Shown here: piece after piece, positions 1-7,049 of the stretch
Position numbering within the stretch: position 1 is the stretch's first letter
Layout: the number at the start of each line of letters is the position of its first letter
NCBI RefSeq assembly: GCF_000443165.1
Contig: NZ_ATJV01000043.1
Span: 1-64,000 of the forward strand
DNA length: 64,000 nucleotides
Direction: 5' to 3'
Source: Thauera terpenica 58Eu
GTDB lineage: Bacteria > Pseudomonadota > Gammaproteobacteria > Burkholderiales > Rhodocyclaceae
Notes under the pieces: generated by a model
Databases searched by the model: none
What the model saw: only the letters and a program-made list of their open reading frames with translations
What the model was told of the DNA's origin: nothing
Position numbers and translations under genes: made by a program

Positions 1-1
1 G

Positions 2-64
2 TTCGCGGCTGAAGCCGCTCCTACGGGGGTGTTTCCTCGCTGTAGGAGCGGCTTCAGCCGCGAA
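2..64. repeat. REP-like inverted repeat downstream of pglW
   Basis: Two 23-base arms (2-24 and 42-64) are perfect reverse complements separated by 17 bases, so the transcript would fold into a long hairpin. The arm core GTAGGAGCGGCTTCAGCC resembles the abundant extragenic palindromes of Pseudomonas, Stenotrophomonas and related Proteobacteria. It starts about 30 bases beyond the stop of the leftward pglW gene and could act as a transcript-stabilising hairpin or attenuator. Copy number in the genome cannot be judged here. Confidence 0.8.
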
Positions 65-96
65 TCGCCGTTCGTGACGCACCACGAACCCGAAGC

Positions 97-3000
97 TCAT
101 GGCTCCATCCATGGCGACAAAGGCGCGTCAAAATCATCCGCCATCTGCCAGTCGCGCCCCTGCATGCTGCCAGGCGGCGCGATAGGGCGCTTGTCTCCAC
201 CTTGCGCACGATGGCGGTTTTCGATCCACGACTGCGGTACGTCGGCAGCGGCGCTGGTGTGGACCAGCGGCACCGGCACCCCGTCGAGCGTCGGCAGGCC
301 TTGGCGGCGGGTGGGCAGCAGCAGCCACAGCGCGGGCGTGCAGCCGGGACGGCCGACCTGGGCTTCGAGCTCGGACACGAGGCTCATCAGCCCATAGCGG
401 GCAAGCAGGCCCGGGCTGGTGAGCAGGACCGGATCGGCGCTGCCGAGCAGACGGTCGCGCAGGCCGGGCAGCGTGCGCTGCACCAGGCGCTGCAGGTTGG
501 CCCAGTCGCGGCTGTCGTGGGCGGCGCCGTCGGCGCGCAGGATGACGTTCCAGTCGGCGCCCAGGGCTTGGGCCTGCGCGCGCAGGGCCTGGATCATGAG
601 GGCGTCGAAGCTGCAGCGGGCGAGCCCGCCGGCGACCGCCGCACCCGGCCCGAAACGGCGCAGCAGCTCGGCCTCGGCACGCACGACAAGGCGCGGATCG
701 ACGCACAGCACCAGCAGCCCGCCCTGGCGCAGGTTGCGCTGCAGGCGGTCTTCGAGCGCCTGCGCGCCCTGCACCGCGGCGTCGGCCAGAGCGAGGCCGT
801 CGACGGTGGTGAGGCGCTGGAAGGCGGTGGTACCGCTGCTGGTGGTGCCCGACTGGAGACGGCGGTAAAGGCGCGCTTCGTCATCCCAGCGGAAAGGGGC
901 GTCGACCTCTTCGAGCAGGCGGTCGAGCCGCGGGCGGTCGGGCAAGAGCTCGGCGAGGGGGTAGCGGCCGCGCACGCGCGCCTTGAGGTCGGCGACTTCG
1001 AGTTCCTTGAGGCTGACCAGAGCGCCGAGGGACTGGCGCAGCGCCTGCAGGGCCGGCATGTTGCGCGGGTAGATTTCTTGCCGACTGGAAAGCGCCGCAG
1101 TGCGCGAGGCTGCGGTGGCCAGGCGCAGCAGGCGGGCTGGCGGAATGGGGCGCTGCACATCGGCTGCATGGTCATCGACCGGCGCGGGCGGGCGAATGCC
1201 TTCGAGCGCCTGCATGACGCGCGTCAGCGGCAACAGCGGATCGGTCAAGGCGCAGGTGTCGGCCACGTCACCGAGCCGGTGCGCGTAGTCCGCCCAGGCG
1301 GAGCTGGTAGCGACGAGCGGGGTGGCCGCGTGGTCGAAGAGCTCGAAGCGGGGCTTTTCGAGGTGGCTCTCGGCCTCGAGGGCTGCGCGCAGCACCGCGC
1401 TGGCCAGGCGCAGGCGCTCGTCGTCGCGCTGTTCGGCGCAGCCGCGCAAGGCCAGCAGGGCGAGTGCGGCCTCGGTGCTGGTCATGACCTCGCCCTGGCC
1501 GTGCAGCAGGGTTTCGAGCTGGTTGCGCAGTTCGGTGAAGGCCGGATTCTTGAGCCAGCGCTCGCGGGCCTTGACCAGAGTGTCGGTGAGTTCCTTGCGG
1601 TCCAGGCCGTGGGCGGTCGCAGCCGCGCCGAGTGCCGGCCAGGTGCCAGCCGGGCCTGGCGAAGTGCGGGGCTGGCCCGGGTCAGTGGCGGCGGGGCTGC
1701 CGCCCTCGGCGTCCTCGTCCAGCCCGAGGAAGTAGGCGAGCGCGGCCTCTTCGGGGCGGTCGTCGCCAGCCGGGCGCCGCGGCAACAACTGACGGGCAAG
1801 CTCGTTGACGCTGATGGCGCGCTTGTCGGTGCTCTTGCCGCCGCCCTCCTCCGTGTCATGCAGCGTGCCACGCCCCTGGGTCAGGTCCGGGCGCAGCCGG
1901 GCGAGCTCCTTGGCCTTGAGGCGGATCTCCTTGCGAATCTTGTCACCCACGCCGCGCAGGTAGCGGAAGCGGATGCGATCGACCGCAAGCAGTTCACGCA
2001 CGTTGTGAATGCCCATGCGCTCGAGCACATCGCGCGCTTCGAGGCTGTAGCCGAGCTCGACCATGGTGGTGTCGGCGTTGGCGGCAAAAGCGATGGCCTC
2101 GAAGCCCTGGGCCGAGGTCGGATGGGTGGTCGACAAGACTTCGAAGACGCGGCGCCAGTCGCGCAACATGTCTTCGGCATTGTCGAAGCGCTCGCGAAAG
2201 TCGCGGGCCAGGGCGTGTGAGAAGAAGGTGTCGAGCGGACCGCGGATGGCAGGGTCGAACACGCCGGTCTCGAACACAAGTTCGCCATCGACCACCACCG
2301 GTGAGCTGGCGCCATCACCCCAGCGCGGCGCCTTGCCCACGGCCATTTCGTAGAGGGTGACGGCCACCGCAAAGCGCTCGGCGTACAGGTCCCAGCGCTT
2401 GCCGGGGCGCAGCGGCAGGAAGGGGTCGAGGTAGGGCGGCGTGCCGGCGCTGAGGTTCTCGACCGGAGTGCGGCACAGTGAGAAGTCGAACAGAACGAGC
2501 TGCAGTTTGCCGCCGCGCCCGCCGCTGATGCCGATGTTATCGGGCTTGATGTCGCGGTGGATGACGCCCTTGTCCTCGATGTGGCGCACCGCCTCGATCA
2601 GTTCCTCGCCGAAGCGGCGCAGCAAGTCGAGCGACAGGCGACCGTCCCTGAGCTTTTCGGCCAGGGTGTGCTCGCCAGCGCTCTTGAGCACCAAGGCGGT
2701 GCGCCCGGCGATCTGCAGGGTCTGGCGGTACTCGACAATGTTGGGGTGGCGCAGCTTGGCCAGCGCCTCGCCTTCGGCCTGCAGATTGTCGCTGTGGGCG
2801 AGGTCGTTGGCCACCTTGAGGACGAACTCTTCGCCGCTGTCATCGTGCTGCACGAGCAGCGCAATGCTGGACGAGCCTCGCCCCAGGCGCGTGACGACGG
2901 TGAAGCCGCCTTCGAGCCGATCGCCCTTGACCGCATCGCTGGGATCGACGGTGGCTTCGGGGTCGGGCGTGGTGAGCTCGTCCTCCACACCTTCGAGGTC

Positions 3001-4449
3001 GGCCAGAAAACCCTGGATGGTGTCGTAGCGGCCGAGCACGTCCGGGTGGGTGGCGTACTGCACCAGTTCCTGCAGCTTCTTGCCGCAGCCATCCATCACA
3101 TCCGACAGACGCAGGCCCTGGCCTTCGCGCAGCTTGACGGTGAGCTCCAATGTCGACGAGGCGGGCGAACGGCCGCTGAAGATCAAGAACGTGAGGCAAC
3201 CAAGGGAAAATACGTCGAGCTCGGCACCATGGACCGGGTCTGCACGCGTGGTTTCGGGCGCCAGATAGACCAGGCCGGGGTCCTCGACATAAGCCTCGAC
3301 GTGCTGGGTGCCGGTGGTGCGATGCACAGTGTCGTCGGCATCGACGTCGCGGGCGGCGGTCTGCCAGTTCATCAACTGGACCTTGAGCCCGCTGCCATCC
3401 TGGCGCACGAGCACGCTCTGCGGCCCGAGGGCGCGGTGATACAAGCGCTTGCCGTGGGCGTACTTGAGCGCTTCGGCGATGTCGCGCACCAGTTGCAGGC
3501 GCTGGTCCACCGTGAGGTGCTGGCCACGCTCGCGAATCAGGTGGTCGAGGCGGACCGAGGCCGGGTCATGATCGAAGATGAGCGCCGGCCCGAGCTCGCT
3601 GTCCTTGTAGTCGTTACAACGCAGGATGCCAGGGTGGTCGATGCCTTCGAGCACCTCGAACTCGCGGCGGGCCTGGCGGGCTCGGGCGCCGCGCTCTTCC
3701 GGGCTGGACGCGGTGGAGATGGTGTAGATGCGCACCCTCCGCTGCACCGTGTCGACGCTGACGTGGCGCACCTGCCAGTCCTGGTAGCCCTCGCCCTCGG
3801 AGATGAGCTTGACCAGCTCGTAGTCGCCGACCTGGCGATGTTTGTTGGATGGCCGCACGCCGGCCTCGGTGAGCCCGCGGGTGATGGCGCGCGCCTGCTG
3901 GTGGTCGACCGGGTGACGGATCGGCCCACGCAGCCCCTGCGCCAGGGCACCGACGATGCCACCATCGTCATCGGCACCGGGGCGCCCGCGCCGATAGGCG
4001 CCAGCTGCAGCGGAGCCTGTGAGCCGGAAATCGAGCGCGGTTGCGGACAGGAACACCAGCGGCTCGACGAAGGGCAGGCGGATCTTGGCCTTGGCGATGG
4101 CCGGTTGCCGACGCAGCAGGCTGGCGAGTCGCTTGGCCTTGCGGTCGGTAAGCAGGAGCGGGTTGTCGATGGTGCGGGTGTGAGCGTCCGTCACCCAGGT
4201 CCACGAGTGCGCATCGCCCGACAAGCGCCCGGGGCGGCTCTTGATCTCGACCAGGAACAGACCGGCGGGCGATAGCACCAGGGCGTCGACCTCATTGACC
4301 TTGCCTTGGTCATCGATGAACTCGAAGTTGCTCCAGACGTGCCAGGGTTCGCGGTCGGGCAGTTGCTCTCGCAGCCAGTCGAGCGCTTCACGCTCCCAGG
4401 CAAAGTTTGATTCGGCGATGACGTGCCAGCGTGACGGTCCCATGCTCAT
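97..4449 (-). CDS. pglW: BREX type 2 serine/threonine kinase PglW (NERD plus two kinase-like domains)
   Basis: A protein of 1450 residues. A NERD nuclease-related domain lies at about 10-125 with the core EVDALVLSPAGLFLVEIKSR (E68). A first kinase-fold domain at about 205-480 has HRALGPQS (from H338) instead of HRDxxxxN and MNW instead of DFG, so it looks like a pseudokinase. A second kinase domain at about 515-790 keeps the Gly loop LGRGSSS, a VLK lysine, HRDIKPDN (H631-D633) and DFS. A helix-hairpin-helix-like segment (LRGVGDKI, near 831) follows, then about 600 residues I do not recognise. This order matches PglW of the phage growth limitation/BREX-2 systems, where the kinase is thought to control the DNA-modification machinery. 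The ATG at 4449 is chosen because it overlaps the upstream stop as ATGA and has a GGGAGG ribosome site. Partners pglX, pglY and pglZ are not in the window. Confidence 0.87.
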   Translation of the reverse strand: MSMGPSRWHVIAESNFAWEREALDWLREQLPDREPWHVWSNFEFIDDQGKVNEVDALVLSPAGLFLVEIKSRPGRLSGDAHSWTWVTDAHTRTIDNPLLLTDRKAKRLASLLRRQPAIAKAKIRLPFVEPLVFLSATALDFRLTGSAAAGAYRRGRPGADDDGGIVGALAQGLRGPIRHPVDHQQARAITRGLTEAGVRPSNKHRQVGDYELVKLISEGEGYQDWQVRHVSVDTVQRRVRIYTISTASSPEERGARARQARREFEVLEGIDHPGILRCNDYKDSELGPALIFDHDPASVRLDHLIRERGQHLTVDQRLQLVRDIAEALKYAHGKRLYHRALGPQSVLVRQDGSGLKVQLMNWQTAARDVDADDTVHRTTGTQHVEAYVEDPGLVYLAPETTRADPVHGAELDVFSLGCLTFLIFSGRSPASSTLELTVKLREGQGLRLSDVMDGCGKKLQELVQYATHPDVLGRYDTIQGFLADLEGVEDELTTPDPEATVDPSDAVKGDRLEGGFTVVTRLGRGSSSIALLVQHDDSGEEFVLKVANDLAHSDNLQAEGEALAKLRHPNIVEYRQTLQIAGRTALVLKSAGEHTLAEKLRDGRLSLDLLRRFGEELIEAVRHIEDKGVIHRDIKPDNIGISGGRGGKLQLVLFDFSLCRTPVENLSAGTPPYLDPFLPLRPGKRWDLYAERFAVAVTLYEMAVGKAPRWGDGASSPVVVDGELVFETGVFDPAIRGPLDTFFSHALARDFRERFDNAEDMLRDWRRVFEVLSTTHPTSAQGFEAIAFAANADTTMVELGYSLEARDVLERMGIHNVRELLAVDRIRFRYLRGVGDKIRKEIRLKAKELARLRPDLTQGRGTLHDTEEGGGKSTDKRAISVNELARQLLPRRPAGDDRPEEAALAYFLGLDEDAEGGSPAATDPGQPRTSPGPAGTWPALGAAATAHGLDRKELTDTLVKARERWLKNPAFTELRNQLETLLHGQGEVMTSTEAALALLALRGCAEQRDDERLRLASAVLRAALEAESHLEKPRFELFDHAATPLVATSSAWADYAHRLGDVADTCALTDPLLPLTRVMQALEGIRPPAPVDDHAADVQRPIPPARLLRLATAASRTAALSSRQEIYPRNMPALQALRQSLGALVSLKELEVADLKARVRGRYPLAELLPDRPRLDRLLEEVDAPFRWDDEARLYRRLQSGTTSSGTTAFQRLTTVDGLALADAAVQGAQALEDRLQRNLRQGGLLVLCVDPRLVVRAEAELLRRFGPGAAVAGGLARCSFDALMIQALRAQAQALGADWNVILRADGAAHDSRDWANLQRLVQRTLPGLRDRLLGSADPVLLTSPGLLARYGLMSLVSELEAQVGRPGCTPALWLLLPTRRQGLPTLDGVPVPLVHTSAAADVPQSWIENRHRAQGGDKRPIAPPGSMQGRDWQMADDFDAPLSPWMEP

Positions 4450-4667
4450 GCCTCCCTCCCCGGCTCGTCGGCCATGTATTCGAGCAAATCTGCGACGGAG
4501 CAGCGGAACAGCGCACAAAGATGATCAACTGCCGGAAGCTCGATGCGCGTCGCAGTGTTGCGGTACAGCGCCGTGACCGTGCTGCGATTAAGCCCGGTGA
4601 GCCGCGCGACATCAGCGATGCGCAGCTTGTCGCGATGCATCAGGGTGGAGAGGTGGCAGCGGATCAT
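4446..4667 (-). CDS. Small Cro/CI-type helix-turn-helix regulator ahead of pglW
   Basis: A 73-residue protein that is almost entirely one HTH domain of the XRE/HTH_26 type. The motif DVARLTGLNRSTVTALYRN fills the helix-turn-helix, and LCALFRCSVADLLEY is the typical closing helix of this family. It is translationally coupled to pglW through an ATGA overlap, so it is the first gene of the defence transcript as seen here. Small XRE regulators are commonly found at the head of BREX and other defence operons and usually act as repressors. A palindrome at 4741-4757 in its upstream region is a candidate operator. Binding targets are inferred, not shown. Confidence 0.85.
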   Translation of the reverse strand: MIRCHLSTLMHRDKLRIADVARLTGLNRSTVTALYRNTATRIELPAVDHLCALFRCSVADLLEYMADEPGREA

Positions 4668-4740
4668 GGGTCGGGTAGGTTTCCCCCGTGTAGCGGAAGG
4701 GGCCTCAATGGGTCGGGGTGCTGCGCAGCGTAGTATTTTT

Positions 4741-4757
4741 ATTTGAGCCCGGCAAAT
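4741..4757. promoter_or_regulatory. Candidate operator upstream of the HTH-pglW operon
   Basis: ATTTG and CAAAT form an inverted repeat with a 7-base spacer in AT-rich DNA about 75 bases ahead of the HTH gene start. The position and symmetry suit a dimeric XRE regulator. No convincing -35/-10 pair could be fixed around it. Confidence 0.35.
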
Positions 4758-5059
4758 ACATTTTCATGGAAAGGAGTACTCGGGGGAAAAGCGAGAGGCG
4801 CCCACATTGGCGCGGCGAGCCGTGAATACATGGGAGGTGGCCCTGCAACACCCGCACCAGAAAGGGACTTTTGCTTGCACTGAATCGCCCCGGCTTCCGT
4901 GGAGGCCGCTTGGTTCAAGTCAGGCCACGATGATGGCCTGACTGGCGAGTTGCCTGTAGTAGTGTCAGGTAGTGTCAGCCTCTGCGGGCGAAATATGACA
5001 TTTGGGTTCGAGCTGCCCGTGATGGTTGAACCGGGACACCCATTCCAGGGATGCCAGCT
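4758..5059. other. Gene-free stretch with a hairpin and a tandem repeat
   Basis: No convincing gene was found. The stretch contains a perfect inverted repeat, GTCAGGCCA at 4919-4927 and TGGCCTGAC at 4934-4942, with a 6-base loop. Just after it is a short tandem repeat of TAGTGTCAG at 4960-4968 and 4970-4978. These may be remnants of mobile-element ends, since transposase debris begins about 80 bases later. Confidence 0.5.
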
Positions 5060-5148
5060 GGCTCTAAGCCGTTTCCAGTGGAAATTGACTCTTCAAACAT
5101 GACGGCGAGTGCTACAACCGCCCGACCCTGACGCTGACCTCGCACACC

Positions 5149-5841
5149 ATGAGCACCCAGATCGAAGCCCTCTTCACCACCGCACTTGGCCTGCAGCCGC
5201 CCTGGCACGTTGCCAAGGTCGAGCTCAACACGAGCAAGCGACGCATCGACTTCGAGGTCGAGCACACCGGCAAGCGTGCAGCGTGTCCGGCGTGCGGGGC
5301 CGAGCCTGAGCTGATTCACGACCGGGTACGGCGCAGTTGGCGTCATCTCGACTTCTTTCAGTTCGAAGCCTGGTTGCATGCTGAGATCCCGCGCGTGCAG
5401 TGCAGCGGTTGCGGCAAGACCACGCAGTTGCCGGTGCCGTGGGCGCGCGAGGGCAGCGGCTTTACCCTGCTGTTCGAGGCGCTGAGCCTGTCGTTGTGCC
5501 GGGAGATGCCGGTGCGCCAGGTAGCCGGCCAGATGCGGGTTGCGCCCAAGCGCATGTGGCGGCGGGTGCGCCACTACGTCGAGGCTGCCCGCGCCAAGGA
5601 CGACATGTCGGGCGTGCGCTACGTGGGCATCGACGAGACCAGCGTCAAGCGCGGACATGAGTACATCACCGTCGTGCATGACCTCGAGCTCAAACGCTTG
5701 CTGTTTGCCACCCCGGGGCGCGATCACACCACGCTGCAGGCCTTTGCCGAGGACATGCGTAGCCACGGCGGTGATCCGCTGACCATCGAGCATGCCTGCA
5801 TCGACACGCTCGGTCGCATCGCGCACGGTGTATTCGTTTGA
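5149..5841 (+). pseudogene. Truncated ISL3-family transposase
   Basis: The 230-residue product begins like an ISL3-family transposase. It has the N-terminal zinc-binding motif CPACG followed by CSGCG, a helix-turn-helix segment (VAGQMRVAPKRMWRR) and the start of the DDE nuclease domain with its first aspartate in VGIDETSVKRG. Family members are usually about 400 residues. Here similarity stops after IEHACID and the frame ends 13 codons later, so the remaining catalytic acidic residues are lost. It cannot encode an active transposase. A possible left terminus (GGCTCTAAGCC at 5060) lies ahead of it. Confidence 0.85.
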
Positions 5842-5910
5842 AGCGCACCGTCTGGCATATCGTCACGGGGCGATTCGCGGCATCCGCTTTTGACTGCGAA
5901 GGTGCGCGAC

Positions 5911-5952
5911 TGTCCAGTTTGGCGTGGAATGCGTGTCCAGTTTGCGTGGAAT
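5911..5952. repeat. IS21-like terminal direct repeats
   Basis: Two near-identical units, TGTCCAGTTTGGCGTGGAAT (5911-5930) and TGTCCAGTTTGCGTGGAAT (5934-5952), occur in tandem. Closely spaced repeats of this kind are typical of the ends of IS21-family elements, where transposase binds. They abut the broken RES gene, so I infer that an IS21-type element inserted into that gene and that most of it was later lost. No istA or istB is recognisable here. Confidence 0.55.
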
Positions 5953-5958
5953 ACGCAG

Positions 5959-6312
5959 ATCTACACCGCGCAGTCACAATCCCTGGCTTTGCTCGAGCTC
6001 ATGGTGCAGGACGACCGCTTGCGAGCAAACTATGTGCTGATTCCCGCGCACGTCGATTTGCCCGAAACGCGCGTTAACGTCGAATCCCTGCCTACCGACT
6101 GGCGAGCTCTCGGTGCCCGCGGTGCTTTGCATGAAATCGGCCGCGCCTGGCTCGACAGTGCGCGTTCAGCGGTTCTGAGCGTGCCCAGCGCGGTGCTCCC
6201 GACCGAGCGCAACTACCTGCTGAATCCAAAGCATCCCGACTTCGCCCGTATCCGTCTCGGTGATCCTGTATCGCTCGCGGTCGATATGCAACTGTTCCGC
6301 AACCTAGGATAG
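5959..6312 (+). pseudogene. RES-domain toxin, N-terminus missing
   Basis: About 117 codons match the C-terminal two thirds of RES-domain proteins. IYTAQSQSLALLELMV resembles the internal family helix, and SVPSAVLPTERNYLLNPKHP is the diagnostic C-terminal motif. RES toxins degrade cellular NAD+ and normally pair with an Xre-type antitoxin encoded just upstream. The first roughly 40-50 residues, including the conserved R-x-[ST]/W-H region, are replaced by IS21-like repeat DNA, and no antitoxin gene remains, so this is a dead fragment. Confidence 0.75.
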
Positions 6313-6739
6313 TCGATCAAAATGCAGATTGCCCCCGCCATTGCGGGCGCCATAAGTCGTGCTGAGCGCATGCTGAATCGGCTCAACGCGCCAGCGGTGG
6401 CAGGGGCGCCGGAGGCCTCGCTCAGTGCCGCCAAACGCGTTTCTCCCGTCGGCAGACTCGCCTAGGCTACATGACTCTACTCTAACGTCGGCAGACTCCC
6501 CTACCCTATTGATTTTTTATGCTTATTGATTACGCTGCATGAGCCTCTTTTGCTGTTTATTCCCCTCGGCTAAGCCTGCCTGCGTAGCGTGCGCGGGGCT
6601 CGCTACGTTCTATGTGCAATCGTGTGCGATCGGATTGCACATAGCCGCTAAAACGGCCGATATGTGCAGCTTTGTGTGCAATTTTTGACCCGTCATTTTA
6701 TTGAATATAAATCATTTTTTGCCTGAAAATCTACATATT
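6313..6739. other. Gene-free island end with putative integrase/excisionase arm sites
   Basis: No gene was found in 427 bases. A 12-base direct repeat GTCGGCAGACTC occurs at 6448-6459 and 6487-6498. A 12-base perfect inverted repeat (CTATGTGCAATC at 6610-6621, GATTGCACATAG at 6633-6644) is followed by more copies of TGTGCA at 6663-6668 and 6675-6680. From about 6680 the DNA becomes AT-rich up to the tRNA fragment. Repeated short motifs within 130 bases of a tRNA scar resemble arm-type integrase sites. That function is inferred. Confidence 0.5.
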
Positions 6740-6789
6740 GAGGACTCATAATCCTTTGGTTGCGGGTTCGAATCCCGCAGGGCCCACCA
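6740..6789 (+). other. 3' fragment of tRNA-Met(CAU): attachment-site scar of the island
   Basis: The 50 bases form the anticodon arm (stem GAGGA/TCCTT, loop CTCATAA with anticodon CAT at 6747-6749), variable loop, T arm (GCGGG TTCGAAT CCCGC) and the 3' acceptor strand GGGCCCA plus CCA. The D arm and 5' acceptor strand are absent; the upstream DNA is AT-rich and unrelated. Tyrosine-recombinase islands that integrate into tRNA 3' ends leave exactly such a duplicate at the far end. The orientation places the island to the left and native chromosome to the right. An elongator-Met or lysidine-modified Ile2 identity cannot be separated from the fragment. Confidence 0.85.
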
Positions 6790-6797
6790 ACAGGATC

Positions 6798-6829
6798 AAG
6801 AGCTCAGGAGAAATCTTGGGCTCTTTTTT
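6798..6829 (+). terminator. Native terminator of the tRNA gene
   Basis: The stem AAGAGCTCA (6798-6806) pairs with TGGGCTCTT (6817-6825), with one G-T pair, and runs into a T tract. It lies 8 bases after the tRNA CCA, as expected of the original tRNA transcription unit, and supports the view that chromosome resumes here. Confidence 0.75.
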
Positions 6830-7049
6830 CTTGGTGCGCCCCGCATGGCCGCACTCCTGCGGGGACAGGTCACCGTAGCTTGCTCACAGCGCTCGAAGTG
6901 AAGGGCAACTCGGCGAGGATGCCCAAGCCAAACCTGTACGGATTTTCCTCATATATCGACATGAAAAGATGTCATGTCGATTCGGTCGACACTTCTTCAC
7001 AATCAGCCGATCGTAAGCCGGGACGGTGCCCGGGAGCCCTGGCTCTTTT
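6830..7049. other. Intergenic region with a small palindrome
   Basis: No gene was found. An 8-base inverted repeat, TCGACATG at 6956-6963 and CATGTCGA at 6973-6980 with a 9-base spacer, is the only obvious structure. Confidence 0.4.

Noticed and set aside
202-4275. Long plus-strand frames (672 and 572 codons) opposite pglW
   Set aside because: They are low-complexity Gly/Ala/Gln/Val-rich translations without motifs, and shadows of the real kinase gene.
6740-6789. A functional tRNA gene
   Set aside because: The D arm and 5' acceptor strand are missing and the upstream DNA cannot supply them.
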